In this document: piece after piece, positions 1 through 7,065 of the stretch | Numbering within the stretch: the first letter of the stretch is position 1 | Layout: each line of letters opens with the position of its first letter | Source of the DNA: an uncultured Oscillibacter sp. | GTDB lineage: Bacteria; Bacillota_A; Clostridia; Oscillospirales; Oscillospiraceae | Length of the DNA stretch: 13,970 nt | Assembly (NCBI GenBank): GCA_951800675.1 | Contig: CATOKC010000090.1 | Span: 1-13,970 of the forward strand | Reading direction: 5' to 3' | Made by a program: the position numbers and the translations under genes | Notes under the pieces: model-generated | What the model saw: only the letters and a program-made list of their open reading frames with translations | Told to the model about the DNA's origin: nothing | Databases searched by the model: none

Positions 1-1376
1 AGAGCTTCGAGGCGCCGGACGCCCACATCCTGGTGGTGGACGACAACGACATGAATCTGATGGTCGTCACCAAGCTGCTGGCGGAGACCAAAATTCAAAT
101 CGACACGGCCTCCAGCGGCGCCGAGTGCCTGCGGCTAACGCTGACCCATCATTACGACTGTATTCTCATGGACCATCTGATGCCGGAGATGGACGGAATC
201 GCGTGTCTCCACGCTCTGCGGGTTCAGCCGGCAGGCTTGTGCCAGGACGTGCCCGTGGTGGCCCTGACCGCTAACGCGGGCAGCGATAACCAGCTTCTCT
301 ACCGAAAGGAGGGCTTTAGCGGGTATCTTGCCAAGCCTGTCAGCGGAGCGCTGCTGGAGGCCGCCGTGCTGAGCATCCTCCCTAAGGGACTGGTTCATCT
401 GAACGAGGAAGCCCGGCAGTCGGAGGTTGAAAAGGACATCTTGATCTTTGAGCAGGCCCAAAGGCGCTCTATCCTCATTACCACGGACAGCGTATGCGAT
501 CTCCCGGAATCCCTCACCAAGGAATTTGGCATTTCCGTTTGTCCCTACTACATCTGTACAGACGAGGGACGTTTCCTGGACGGGCGGGAAATCCAGCCGG
601 ACGAGCTGCTGATGCACATTGCCAGCGGGCGAAAGGGAATCTCCCAGCCTCCCGCTTCGGAGGACTACGAGCGGTTCTTCGCGGAGAAGCTGACCGAGGC
701 CCAAAACGTCATCCATATCTCCATGGCTAAGCACGTCAGCGAGGGATACCAAAACGCCCTTGAGGCGGCGAAATCTTTTGAAAACGTCACCGTGCTCGAC
801 TCTGGACACCTCTCCAGCAGCCTGGGGCTGGCGGTGCTGTGCGCGGCTCATATGGCGGAGCATCATGCGGCAAAGGAGGAGATCGTAGAAGCCGTGAAAC
901 GGATGGAAGCCTTCATCTCCTCCGCCTTCATCATCAACAGCACCCATATGATGTGCCAGTCTGGGCGGATCCCCAAACGGATCCAGATTCTTTGCGACGC
1001 GCTGCTGCTGCATCCGGTGTTGGTGCTGAAAAAGAGCCGGATGGGAGTTGGATACATGGAGATGGGCAGCTTTTCCCATGTGGCGAAAAAGTACGTCCGA
1101 AAAACCCTCCAGGACACCAGGAACATTGACCGGCGCATTTTGTTCATCACGTATTCCGGGATGGAGGAAAAAAAGCTCCAATATATCCAAAGTCTGGTGC
1201 AGCAGTATTGCCCCTTCGAGCGGGTCTATCTGCAAAAAGCCTCTTCCGCCATCGCCAGCAACTGCGGTCCGGAGTCCTTCGGCCTGCTGTTCATGCGGCG
1301 GGACGACGACGTGCTTCCCTTCTTTGAAGCGCCAAACCGGGACAGCGTAAGCGGCGGCACTCTCCCGAAGTCTTAA
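1..1376 (+). CDS. Receiver domain-DegV fusion protein, 5' partial (probably the end of a hybrid histidine kinase)
   Basis: The frame is open to the window edge (codons from base 3) and ends in TAA at 1374-1376. Residues are numbered from the GTG at 33. The first ~120 residues form a CheY-like receiver: acidic pair D3/D4, phospho-acceptor D47 in LMDHLMPEMDG (codon at 171), T79 and K101. A short linker is followed from about residue 146 by a DegV domain (ITTDSVCDLP) reaching about residue 421. DegV proteins bind long-chain fatty acids; FakB partners the FakA kinase. Motif remnants are ISQPPAS (S204), SGR (R312) and a C-terminal SNCGPESFG. The last usually reads HTGPG, so the conserved His is Asn here (N410). 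The protein is probably a hybrid kinase whose sensor and kinase parts lie upstream, but a stand-alone regulator is possible. Domain calls are firm; role is inferred. Confidence 0.85.
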   Translation, partial: SFEAPDAHILVVDDNDMNLMVVTKLLAETKIQIDTASSGAECLRLTLTHHYDCILMDHLMPEMDGIACLHALRVQPAGLCQDVPVVALTANAGSDNQLLYRKEGFSGYLAKPVSGALLEAAVLSILPKGLVHLNEEARQSEVEKDILIFEQAQRRSILITTDSVCDLPESLTKEFGISVCPYYICTDEGRFLDGREIQPDELLMHIASGRKGISQPPASEDYERFFAEKLTEAQNVIHISMAKHVSEGYQNALEAAKSFENVTVLDSGHLSSSLGLAVLCAAHMAEHHAAKEEIVEAVKRMEAFISSAFIINSTHMMCQSGRIPKRIQILCDALLLHPVLVLKKSRMGVGYMEMGSFSHVAKKYVRKTLQDTRNIDRRILFITYSGMEEKKLQYIQSLVQQYCPFERVYLQKASSAIASNCGPESFGLLFMRRDDDVLPFFEAPNRDSVSGGTLPKS

Positions 1377-1391
1377 TCTGCTTCATATTTT

Positions 1392-1430
1392 AAGGGCAGG
1401 TGATTTCCAAGAAATCCCCTGCCCTTTTTG
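1392..1430 (+). terminator. Rho-independent terminator after the receiver-DegV gene
   Basis: A nine-base-pair stem (AAGGGCAGG with CCTGCCCTT), one mismatch, then a six-base-pair extension (GATTTC with GAAATC) close a three-base loop. Five T follow on the plus strand. It starts 16 bases after the stop. The minus-strand side has only a weak T-rich run, so its use by the convergent GH25 gene is uncertain. Confidence 0.9.
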
Positions 1431-1434
1431 TTCT

Positions 1435-2403
1435 TTAAAAAGCCAAATTCAGGTCCACGTCTCCCTCGACGCCCGCTACCCGGCCGGTGTGAGAGTACTG
1501 CCACAGGTCAAAATGATAGTAAAAATTCGGTACGGCGTCATATTCCGCCAGCCACAGGCCATACTCCGTCAAATCCCTGAGATCGTAGCGAAGATAGCCC
1601 TGGGTACGATTGAAGTAAACCGCCGGACGGTAGCCCGCGTCCCGGACCCGCTCGCAGAACGCGACGGCACAGCGGGTCAGCGTCTCCCCGTCCAGGCCGT
1701 CGGTGCGGGCCTCATCCCCGGGAATGGACTCCCAGTCGAAAGCCACGGGAAAGGCCAGCTCCTGCCCGTCCAGAGCCTCCAGAAGATAGTCTGCCTCTTC
1801 CTCCGCCTCTTCGGGAGTAATGGCCTGGGAGAAGAAATAGACGCCCACGTCCAGCCCAGCGTCCAGCGCTCCCCGGAGATTCCGCTCAAATGCCTGATCC
1901 AAAAACAGCCCGCCCTCGGAATATCCCCGATGGCCCAACCGGAGCATGGCAAATTCGATGCCATCCGCCGCCACCGCAGGCCAGTCAATGGCCTTCTGGT
2001 GCGTGGACACGTCAATCCCCGCCCGGGCCCGCCGGCCGTTATGCTCATAGGTGACCCGGCCCTTTTCGTCCAGGTAAAAAGCGTCCTTGTCGTAGGGGTT
2101 GAGGGGCATCCCCTCCAGAGGCGTCAAAACCTTGTCTCCAAACCGAAAGGTAACCGGCTCTTCCTCCGCCGGTTCAGAAGAGGGTTCCGCCTCTCCGCTT
2201 CCCCGCAAAACGAGAAACAGCGCCGTCCCGGCCATGATCAGCGCGACAATGGAGATCGCCAGGACCGCGGCGCCCAGACCGTTTCCAGACGTCCTCCGCC
2301 GCGGGCGAGACGGCCCCTGCCGCCGGTCTTTGGCCGGCGTCTCCTCTTTTAGCAGGCGGTCCGCCCGTTCTTTCATCTCCAAACTGGATAAGCCGTCGTT
2401 CAT
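1435..2403 (-). CDS. Membrane-anchored GH25 family lysozyme-like protein
   Basis: Encodes 322 residues. GH25 enzymes are N-acetylmuramidases that cut peptidoglycan between MurNAc and GlcNAc. The order is a charged, Arg-rich cytoplasmic tail (1-42), one transmembrane helix (about 43-66), an acidic Ser/Glu/Pro-rich linker, and a GH25 domain from about 127 to the end. Expected acidic residues are present: D131 in AGIDVS and the D223/E225 pair in AFDWES, plus conserved GVYFFSQA and LWQYS-like segments. The topology places the catalytic domain outside the membrane. The ATG at 2403 is chosen because GGAGG lies 8 bases before it; the frame extends 22 codons further upstream without a comparable site. 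Likely role is cell-wall remodelling; spore germination or cortex work is possible but not shown. Confidence 0.9.
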   Translation of the reverse strand: MNDGLSSLEMKERADRLLKEETPAKDRRQGPSRPRRRTSGNGLGAAVLAISIVALIMAGTALFLVLRGSGEAEPSSEPAEEEPVTFRFGDKVLTPLEGMPLNPYDKDAFYLDEKGRVTYEHNGRRARAGIDVSTHQKAIDWPAVAADGIEFAMLRLGHRGYSEGGLFLDQAFERNLRGALDAGLDVGVYFFSQAITPEEAEEEADYLLEALDGQELAFPVAFDWESIPGDEARTDGLDGETLTRCAVAFCERVRDAGYRPAVYFNRTQGYLRYDLRDLTEYGLWLAEYDAVPNFYYHFDLWQYSHTGRVAGVEGDVDLNLAF

Positions 2404-2436
2404 TGCCGTTTCCTCCACCCTTCGACTGTTTTCCTT

Positions 2437-2445
2437 AGTATACCA
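2437..2445 (-). promoter_or_regulatory. Extended -10 promoter of the GH25 gene
   Basis: Minus strand reads TGGTATACT: a TATACT -10 (2442 to 2437) with the TGn extension. It sits 33 bases ahead of the ATG at 2403, giving a leader of roughly 27 bases with the GGAGG site inside. No convincing -35 lies at 16-18 bases spacing, which fits an extended -10 or an activator-dependent promoter. Confidence 0.5.
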
Positions 2446-2474
2446 CAAACCGGCCTCTTGTGCACGCAAAATCC

Positions 2475-2491
2475 ACCAAATTGAATTTGGT
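2475..2491. promoter_or_regulatory. 17-bp palindrome upstream of the GH25 promoter (possible operator)
   Basis: ACCAAATTGAATTTGGT is a perfect inverted repeat with 8-base arms around one central G. It lies just upstream of where the -35 of the GH25 promoter would fall, a position typical for an activator site. It has no T-tract and is too short and AT-rich for a terminator. The regulator is unknown. Confidence 0.4.
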
Positions 2492-2565
2492 CCGCTTTTC
2501 TTCCTGGGGTGTGTCTTAGAAGCCGCTTCTAGGGGAGCGAGGAAATGAAGTCTCTGCCGGCCGCC

Positions 2566-2604
2566 AAAAAAGCCTGGATTTCCCCTTCGGGAAAACCAGG
2601 CTTT
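2566..2604 (-). terminator. Rho-independent terminator after the AraC pseudogene
   Basis: On the minus strand a nine-base-pair outer stem (AAAGCCTGG with CCAGGCTTT), an A-A mismatch and a TTTCCC/GGGAAA inner stem close a four-base loop. A run of six T (2571 to 2566) overlaps the foot of the stem. It begins 36 bases beyond the AraC stop and separates that gene from the GH25 gene. Confidence 0.85.
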
Positions 2605-2640
2605 ATAGTATACGCGACCGCTCCCGCAGTCTTTTTCAAC

Positions 2641-3304
2641 CTACTTTGTCTTGTTGATTTGGTTTTCCAGCCGCCATTCCCGGGGGGAGACGCCATAGCG
2701 CTTTTTAAAGGCCCGGGAAAAGTGAAGCTGATTTGGATAGCCACAGCGGGCGGCGATGTCTCCGATGGACCTCCGGGTCCCCTTCATCAGGTCGGCGGTG
2801 TGGGCCAGCCGCAGGCGGATCAGGAACTCCTGGGGCGGACAGCCCATGCTGTCCTTAAAGAGCTTGCTGAAATAGCTCCGGTTCAGCTTGCATACGTCCG
2901 CCAGCTCCTCCACGCTGAGCTCCCGCTGATAGTTCCGCTCCATGTAGTTGATGGCCTCCTGGATATAGAAGTCCTTAAGCTGAACGCCGTGAAGGGCCCA
3001 CCGGGTGGAGGAGGTCTGAATCAGCAGATCCAGGAATAAAAATAGCAGTCCCGTTAGATGGAGGGGGGGACGCGTCAGAGTGGTCCGCCATATAGGGCAT
3101 GATGTCCCGAACCCGCTGTCCCTGGGCGGGGCTTTGAGACCGGTAAACCGGCTGAGAGACGTCCAGTCCGGCGCTCTCCAAAAACTCCGAGACCCGGAGA
3201 CCGTCGAACTCCAGCCAGACGTATTTCCAGGGCTGGTCGAGGTTCGCCACATAGGTGCTGATCTGGCCGGGGCAGATCAAAAAGCCAAGCGAAACCGCAA
3301 AATT
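2641..3304 (-). pseudogene. AraC family transcriptional regulator, frameshifted and N-terminally truncated
   Basis: The C-terminal part (about 2960 to 2641) is a complete AraC double helix-turn-helix: LSVEELADVCKLNRSYFSKL, then SIGDIAARCGYPNQLHFSRA and the ending FKKRYGVSPREW. The upstream part, in another frame (ICPGQISTYVA, PWKYVWLEFDGLR), is the end of the AraC N-terminal cupin-like ligand domain. The frames join at a run of seven G (3063-3069, C on the coding strand). Reading six C instead restores a continuous product from YMADHSDASP into LHLTGLLFLFLDLL. An in-frame TGA at 3305-3307 precedes a fragment lacking the first half of the ligand barrel, and no start with a ribosome site is seen. 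The gene is therefore damaged twice. Sequencing error could explain the homopolymer but not the missing N-terminus. Confidence 0.8.
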
Positions 3305-3310
3305 TCAGGA

Positions 3311-3339
3311 TTGTTTTTCCCCAGATTCCTCTGTATAAT
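3311..3339 (+). promoter_or_regulatory. Sigma-A type promoter of the clostripain-family gene
   Basis: TTGTTT (3311-3316), a 17-base spacer and a perfect TATAAT (3334-3339). Transcription would start near 3346, leaving a 56-base leader that contains a small GC-rich hairpin (TCCGGC/GCCGGA, 3358-3373) and the ribosome site. Confidence 0.75.
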
Positions 3340-3401
3340 GGGAAAGCAAAACACGGCTCCGGCCCCGGCCGGAAAAGCTGACACGAAGGAAGTGGATTTT
3401 T

Positions 3402-5741
3402 ATGGACAGACCCAGAGGCCGGGAAAAGCACGTCACCGGCCCGGCGAAGAACGTGGAAAAACGGGGCTCCGGCCTTGGCACCGGCCCGGTGGGCGCAGGT
3501 CGGGGTAGCCAGAGCTCCGGCGGAGGCTCCCGCAGCAGCGGAGGCGGCAGGTCCGGCGGCGGGCTGATGAAGATTATCCTTCTGCTGGCGGTGCTGCTGC
3601 TGGGCGGCGGCGGGGGCCTGGGGGCTCTCCTGGGCGGCGGGGGAGAAGGGCTCACCGCCCCCGTCAGTCAAAGCACCTCCTCCGGCCAGACCGGCGGTGC
3701 GGACCTCAGCGCCCTCTTCGGCAGCCTGGGAGGCGGCAGCGTCTCCAGCGGCTGGGAGACCCCCGCCAACACCGGGCGGCTGGATGAGACCGTGGCCCCG
3801 GGAGCCCGGGCAAAGTACACCCAAATGCTGGGCAGAGGACGGGACACCGTCACCCTCATGGTCTACATGTGCGGCACGGACCTGGAGTCCCGCAGCGGCA
3901 TGGGCACCGCCGATCTCCAGGAGATGCTGGCGGCGGACCTGGGGAAGAACGTGAACCTGCTGGTCTACACCGGCGGCTGCTCCGGCTGGCGGAACAACCA
4001 GGTCAGCAGCAAAACCAACCAGATCTGGCAGGTTAAAAACGGGAAGCTGGCGTGCCTGGAAAAGGACCTGGGGGCCGTGTCCATGACAGACCCCTCCACC
4101 CTGTACGGCTACATCCGCTGGTGTGAGAAAACGTTCCCTGCCAGCCGGTACGGCCTCATCCTCTGGGACCACGGCGGAGGGTCCGTCAGCGGCTACGGCT
4201 ATGACGAAAAATTCGCCTCCACCGGGTCCATGAGCCTCTTTGGCGTGGACCAGGCCCTGAAGGACGCCGGGGTGAAGTTCGATTTTGTGGGCTTCGACGC
4301 CTGCCTCATGGCCACGGCGGAGACCGCCCTGATGCTGACGGAGCACGCCGACTTCCTCATCGCCTCCGAGGAGACGGAGCCCGGCGTGGGCTGGTACTAC
4401 ACGGACTGGCTCACCGCCCTGGAAAAGAACCCCTCCATGCCCACCATTGAGCTGGGACAGCAAATCGTGGACAGCTTCGTGGAAACCTGCGCCCAGAAGT
4501 GCCGGGGCCAGCTGACCACGTTGTCCGTCATCGACCTGGCGGAGCTGGAGGCCACCTTGCCCCAGGCCCTGGCGGACTTCTCCCGCTCCACCTCCCGGAT
4601 GATTGAGGCCAAGGAGTACCAGACCGTTTCCAATGCCCGGAACGGAGCCCGGGAATTCGCCCAGTCCAGCAAGATCGACCAGGTGGACCTGGTGCATCTG
4701 GCGAAGAATCTGGGCACCAAGGAGGGCACCGCCCTGGCGGAGGCCCTGCTGGGGGCGGTGAAGTACAACCGGACCTCCTCTAACATGACCAACGCCTACG
4801 GAATTTCCATCTACTTCCCCTACCGGAAGTCCTCCAGCGTGAATCAGGCCGTATCCACCTATCAGGCCATCGGCTTGGACGACAGCTACAGCAAGTGCAT
4901 CCGGGACTTCGCCTCCATCCAGCAGGTGGGCCAGGTGGGCTCCGGCGGCAGCGGCTCTCCCCTTGAGGCGCTGATGGGCCTCTCCGGCGGCGGCTCCTCC
5001 GGCGGCGCGGATGCCGTGGCCTCCCTGCTCCAGGCGGCCCTGGGCAGCGGCTTCTTCTCCGACCGCTCCTTAGATTTGAACAGCGCCGCTCAGTACGTGG
5101 CGGACCACCGCCTCGCCCAGGAGGACCTGACCTGGACCACGGGAGAGGACGGGCGAACGGTCCTCCAGCTCTCCGAGGAACAGTGGAAGCTGGTCCACTC
5201 CCTGGATTTGAACCTCTTCTATGACGACGGCGAGGGCTTCATCGACCTGGGGCTGGACAACGTATTTGACTTTGACGAGGAGGGGAACCTTCTCGGGGAT
5301 GTGGAAAAAACCTGGCTGGCGGTAAACGGACAGCCTGTAGCCTACTACCACGAGAGCACCGTGGACGACGGAGAGCACTATACAATCACCGGCTATGTGC
5401 CCGTGCTCCACAACGGCCACCGGGCGGAGCTGCTGCTGGCCTTTGACGACGAGACCCCCTATGGCTACGTCACCGGCGTCCGGGCCGTGTACGGCGAGGG
5501 CGAAACCGAGACCGTCGCCAAGAGCGATTCCGCCCTCCAGGAGGGGGATACCCTGGAATTCCTCTGCGACTACTATAGCTACGACGGTACTTACCAGGAC
5601 AGCTACCTCCTGGGAGACCCCCTGACGGTTTCCGGCGAGGACCTGACCATCTCCGATGTGCCTCTGGAGGGCGAGGTCCGGGCCACCTATCGCTTCACGG
5701 ACCTCTACCAGCAAAGCTGGTGGACCCCGTCCCTCCCCTGA
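3402..5741 (+). CDS. Clostripain family (C11) cysteine peptidase, membrane-anchored
   Basis: Encodes 779 residues. Clostripain-type C11 peptidases cleave after Arg or Lys and use a His-Cys dyad. Both motifs are visible: LWDHGGGSVSGYG (H257) and GFDACLMATAE (C301), within a domain from about 147 to 500 that opens with TLMVYMCGTDLES. The N-terminus is unusual: a basic segment (GREKHVTG, GLGTGPVG), a Gly/Ser-rich stretch to about 54, then a hydrophobic segment (56-80) that probably anchors it with the peptidase outside. A second Gly/Ser linker (about 505-535) leads to a C-terminal domain (about 540-779) rich in acidic and aromatic residues, of unknown function. AAGGA lies 11 bases before the ATG. 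The last 47 bases overlap the convergent Sel1 gene. Family is firm; substrate is unknown. Confidence 0.9.
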   Translation: MDRPRGREKHVTGPAKNVEKRGSGLGTGPVGAGRGSQSSGGGSRSSGGGRSGGGLMKIILLLAVLLLGGGGGLGALLGGGGEGLTAPVSQSTSSGQTGGADLSALFGSLGGGSVSSGWETPANTGRLDETVAPGARAKYTQMLGRGRDTVTLMVYMCGTDLESRSGMGTADLQEMLAADLGKNVNLLVYTGGCSGWRNNQVSSKTNQIWQVKNGKLACLEKDLGAVSMTDPSTLYGYIRWCEKTFPASRYGLILWDHGGGSVSGYGYDEKFASTGSMSLFGVDQALKDAGVKFDFVGFDACLMATAETALMLTEHADFLIASEETEPGVGWYYTDWLTALEKNPSMPTIELGQQIVDSFVETCAQKCRGQLTTLSVIDLAELEATLPQALADFSRSTSRMIEAKEYQTVSNARNGAREFAQSSKIDQVDLVHLAKNLGTKEGTALAEALLGAVKYNRTSSNMTNAYGISIYFPYRKSSSVNQAVSTYQAIGLDDSYSKCIRDFASIQQVGQVGSGGSGSPLEALMGLSGGGSSGGADAVASLLQAALGSGFFSDRSLDLNSAAQYVADHRLAQEDLTWTTGEDGRTVLQLSEEQWKLVHSLDLNLFYDDGEGFIDLGLDNVFDFDEEGNLLGDVEKTWLAVNGQPVAYYHESTVDDGEHYTITGYVPVLHNGHRAELLLAFDDETPYGYVTGVRAVYGEGETETVAKSDSALQEGDTLEFLCDYYSYDGTYQDSYLLGDPLTVSGEDLTISDVPLEGEVRATYRFTDLYQQSWWTPSLP

Positions 5742-7047
5742 CGGTACCAAAAGCAATCCGGCGGCGGAAGCGTATCGCTTCCGCCGCCGGTTTCGACTCG
5801 TACATCCGCCGAACCCACTTGCCGAAGAGGGTCTTTTTGTAGTTCAACAGCTCCTCCTTGGCCTCCGCATGGCTCGCCACCTTCTGGAGATGGGCCACAC
5901 CCTTGGGAATATCCTCCGCCACGCCCAGGCCCCGGGCGTAGATGACACCCAGCATATAATCCTTTTCCCAGTAATTCCAGTCCATCTCATTTAGATACTG
6001 GAGCGCCTTACCGTAATCCTGGGGGGTGCCCCAGCCCTTGAAGCAGCACTTGGCCAAATAGTACACGCCCCAATTCGTATTCCCCTTGTCATGGGCCAGC
6101 GTCAGGAGCTGATACGCCTTGGCATAGTCCTGGGGAACGCCCCGTCCGTAGAAATACGCCTTGCCCAGCAGATTGTTGGACCCGATGTGCTCCGAGTCCC
6201 GGGCCAGCTCCTTTTCAAAGCAGGACACCGCATAGGCCTCGTCCTGCTCCACACCCTTCCCGTCAAAATAGATCGTCCCAACCTTATACCAGCCGCCGCC
6301 GTTTCCAGCCTCGGCGGATTCCTTATACCAATGGGCCGCCTCCGCAAAGTTCTCCGCCTCTTCCAGCTCTTGCGCATAGAAGTACTGATGGAGCGGGTAT
6401 CCCATTTCCGCGCCCATTTTAAAGAGGCCCTCGGCCTTCTCCGGCTGAGGAGCGATGATGTCCTCGTCCCCCTTGGTATAGTACTGGTTCAGGTTGTTGG
6501 CTGCGAAATAAATTCCACCCCGGAAGGCCTTCCAGAACCAGTCCTCACACTTGGAAATCTCTCCTTTTAAATATGCCTTAAACTCCGCCTGGCTGGGGAA
6601 GGAGTCCTTGCCCTTGTTCTGAATACGGAGGAAGTCCCACCAGAAATAACTGTTGCCGACGATATACTGACAGAAGGCGTCGCCCTCCTTCGCCAAAGCC
6701 TCCACCTGCTCAAAGGCCTGCTGGAGGCTCTCGAAGGGCATTTTCTTCTGGACGGAGGGGGTCAGCTCCCCGCTCCGCAGGGCCACCAGCACCCCCAGGG
6801 CGCTGCCCTGCTCCACGGACTTATGGAGGAGCTTTGTGGCCCTTTCGTCGTCCTCCGGGAAGCCGTGCCAGCCCCAGACGTACTGATGGCCGCACAGACA
6901 CCGGGCCAGAATGCAGCTGGCGTCGCCGTCCCCGGCGGCGGAGGCTTTCTCCAGAAGAGCGAACGCCTCCTTGCCCCGCCCTGTGCGAACGTCGTAATAG
7001 ATGTCCTGGAGGGCCTGCTTCACTTCGTTGCTCAAAACTGCTGCCAT
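5695..7047 (-). CDS. Sel1-like (TPR-type) repeat protein
   Basis: Encodes 450 residues, no signal peptide or membrane segment. Sel1 repeats are about 36-residue alpha-helical pairs that mediate protein-protein contacts. Clear units fall at about 236-275 (WYKVGTIYFDGKGVEQD), 291-312 (LLGKAYFYGRGVPQDYAKA), 327-350 (LAKCCFKGWGTPQDYGKA) and 364-392 (MLGVIYARGLGVAED). More degenerate repeats fill the first 230 residues. AAGGAG precedes the ATG by about 10 bases. The gene starts 18 bases after the stop of the membrane-protein gene, so the two are probably co-transcribed. The last ~30 residues (RFRRR then Gly/Ser-rich) are encoded by the terminator hairpin and the 3' end of the clostripain gene, and look like read-through of a lost stop. 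Partner and role are unknown. Confidence 0.85.
   Translation of the reverse strand: MAAVLSNEVKQALQDIYYDVRTGRGKEAFALLEKASAAGDGDASCILARCLCGHQYVWGWHGFPEDDERATKLLHKSVEQGSALGVLVALRSGELTPSVQKKMPFESLQQAFEQVEALAKEGDAFCQYIVGNSYFWWDFLRIQNKGKDSFPSQAEFKAYLKGEISKCEDWFWKAFRGGIYFAANNLNQYYTKGDEDIIAPQPEKAEGLFKMGAEMGYPLHQYFYAQELEEAENFAEAAHWYKESAEAGNGGGWYKVGTIYFDGKGVEQDEAYAVSCFEKELARDSEHIGSNNLLGKAYFYGRGVPQDYAKAYQLLTLAHDKGNTNWGVYYLAKCCFKGWGTPQDYGKALQYLNEMDWNYWEKDYMLGVIYARGLGVAEDIPKGVAHLQKVASHAEAKEELLNYKKTLFGKWVRRMYESKPAAEAIRFRRRIAFGTVRGGTGSTSFAGRGP
5758..5793. terminator. Strong hairpin between convergent genes, probable bidirectional terminator
   Basis: A perfect 15-base-pair stem (CCGGCGGCGGAAGCG and its complement, 5758-5772 and 5776-5790) closes a TAT loop. 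The plus side is followed by TTT only; the minus side by ATTGCTTTTGG. The stem is very stable but both U-tracts are short. It lies 16 bases after the clostripain stop and inside the Sel1 frame. Confidence 0.7.
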
Positions 7048-7065
7048 GATAGAATCTCTCCTTTG

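Noticed and set aside
135..1235. Long open frame (366 codons) on the minus strand
   Set aside because: It is antisense to the receiver-DegV gene; its composition is that of a GC-rich shadow with no family signature or ribosome site.
2529..2744. 71-codon frame on the minus strand
   Set aside because: It crosses the AraC terminator and overlaps the helix-turn-helix coding end in another frame; no ribosome site.
3075..4697. 540-codon open frame on the minus strand
   Set aside because: It is antisense to the clostripain gene, very rich in Gly, Ala, His and Gln as shadow frames are, and has no recognisable domain.
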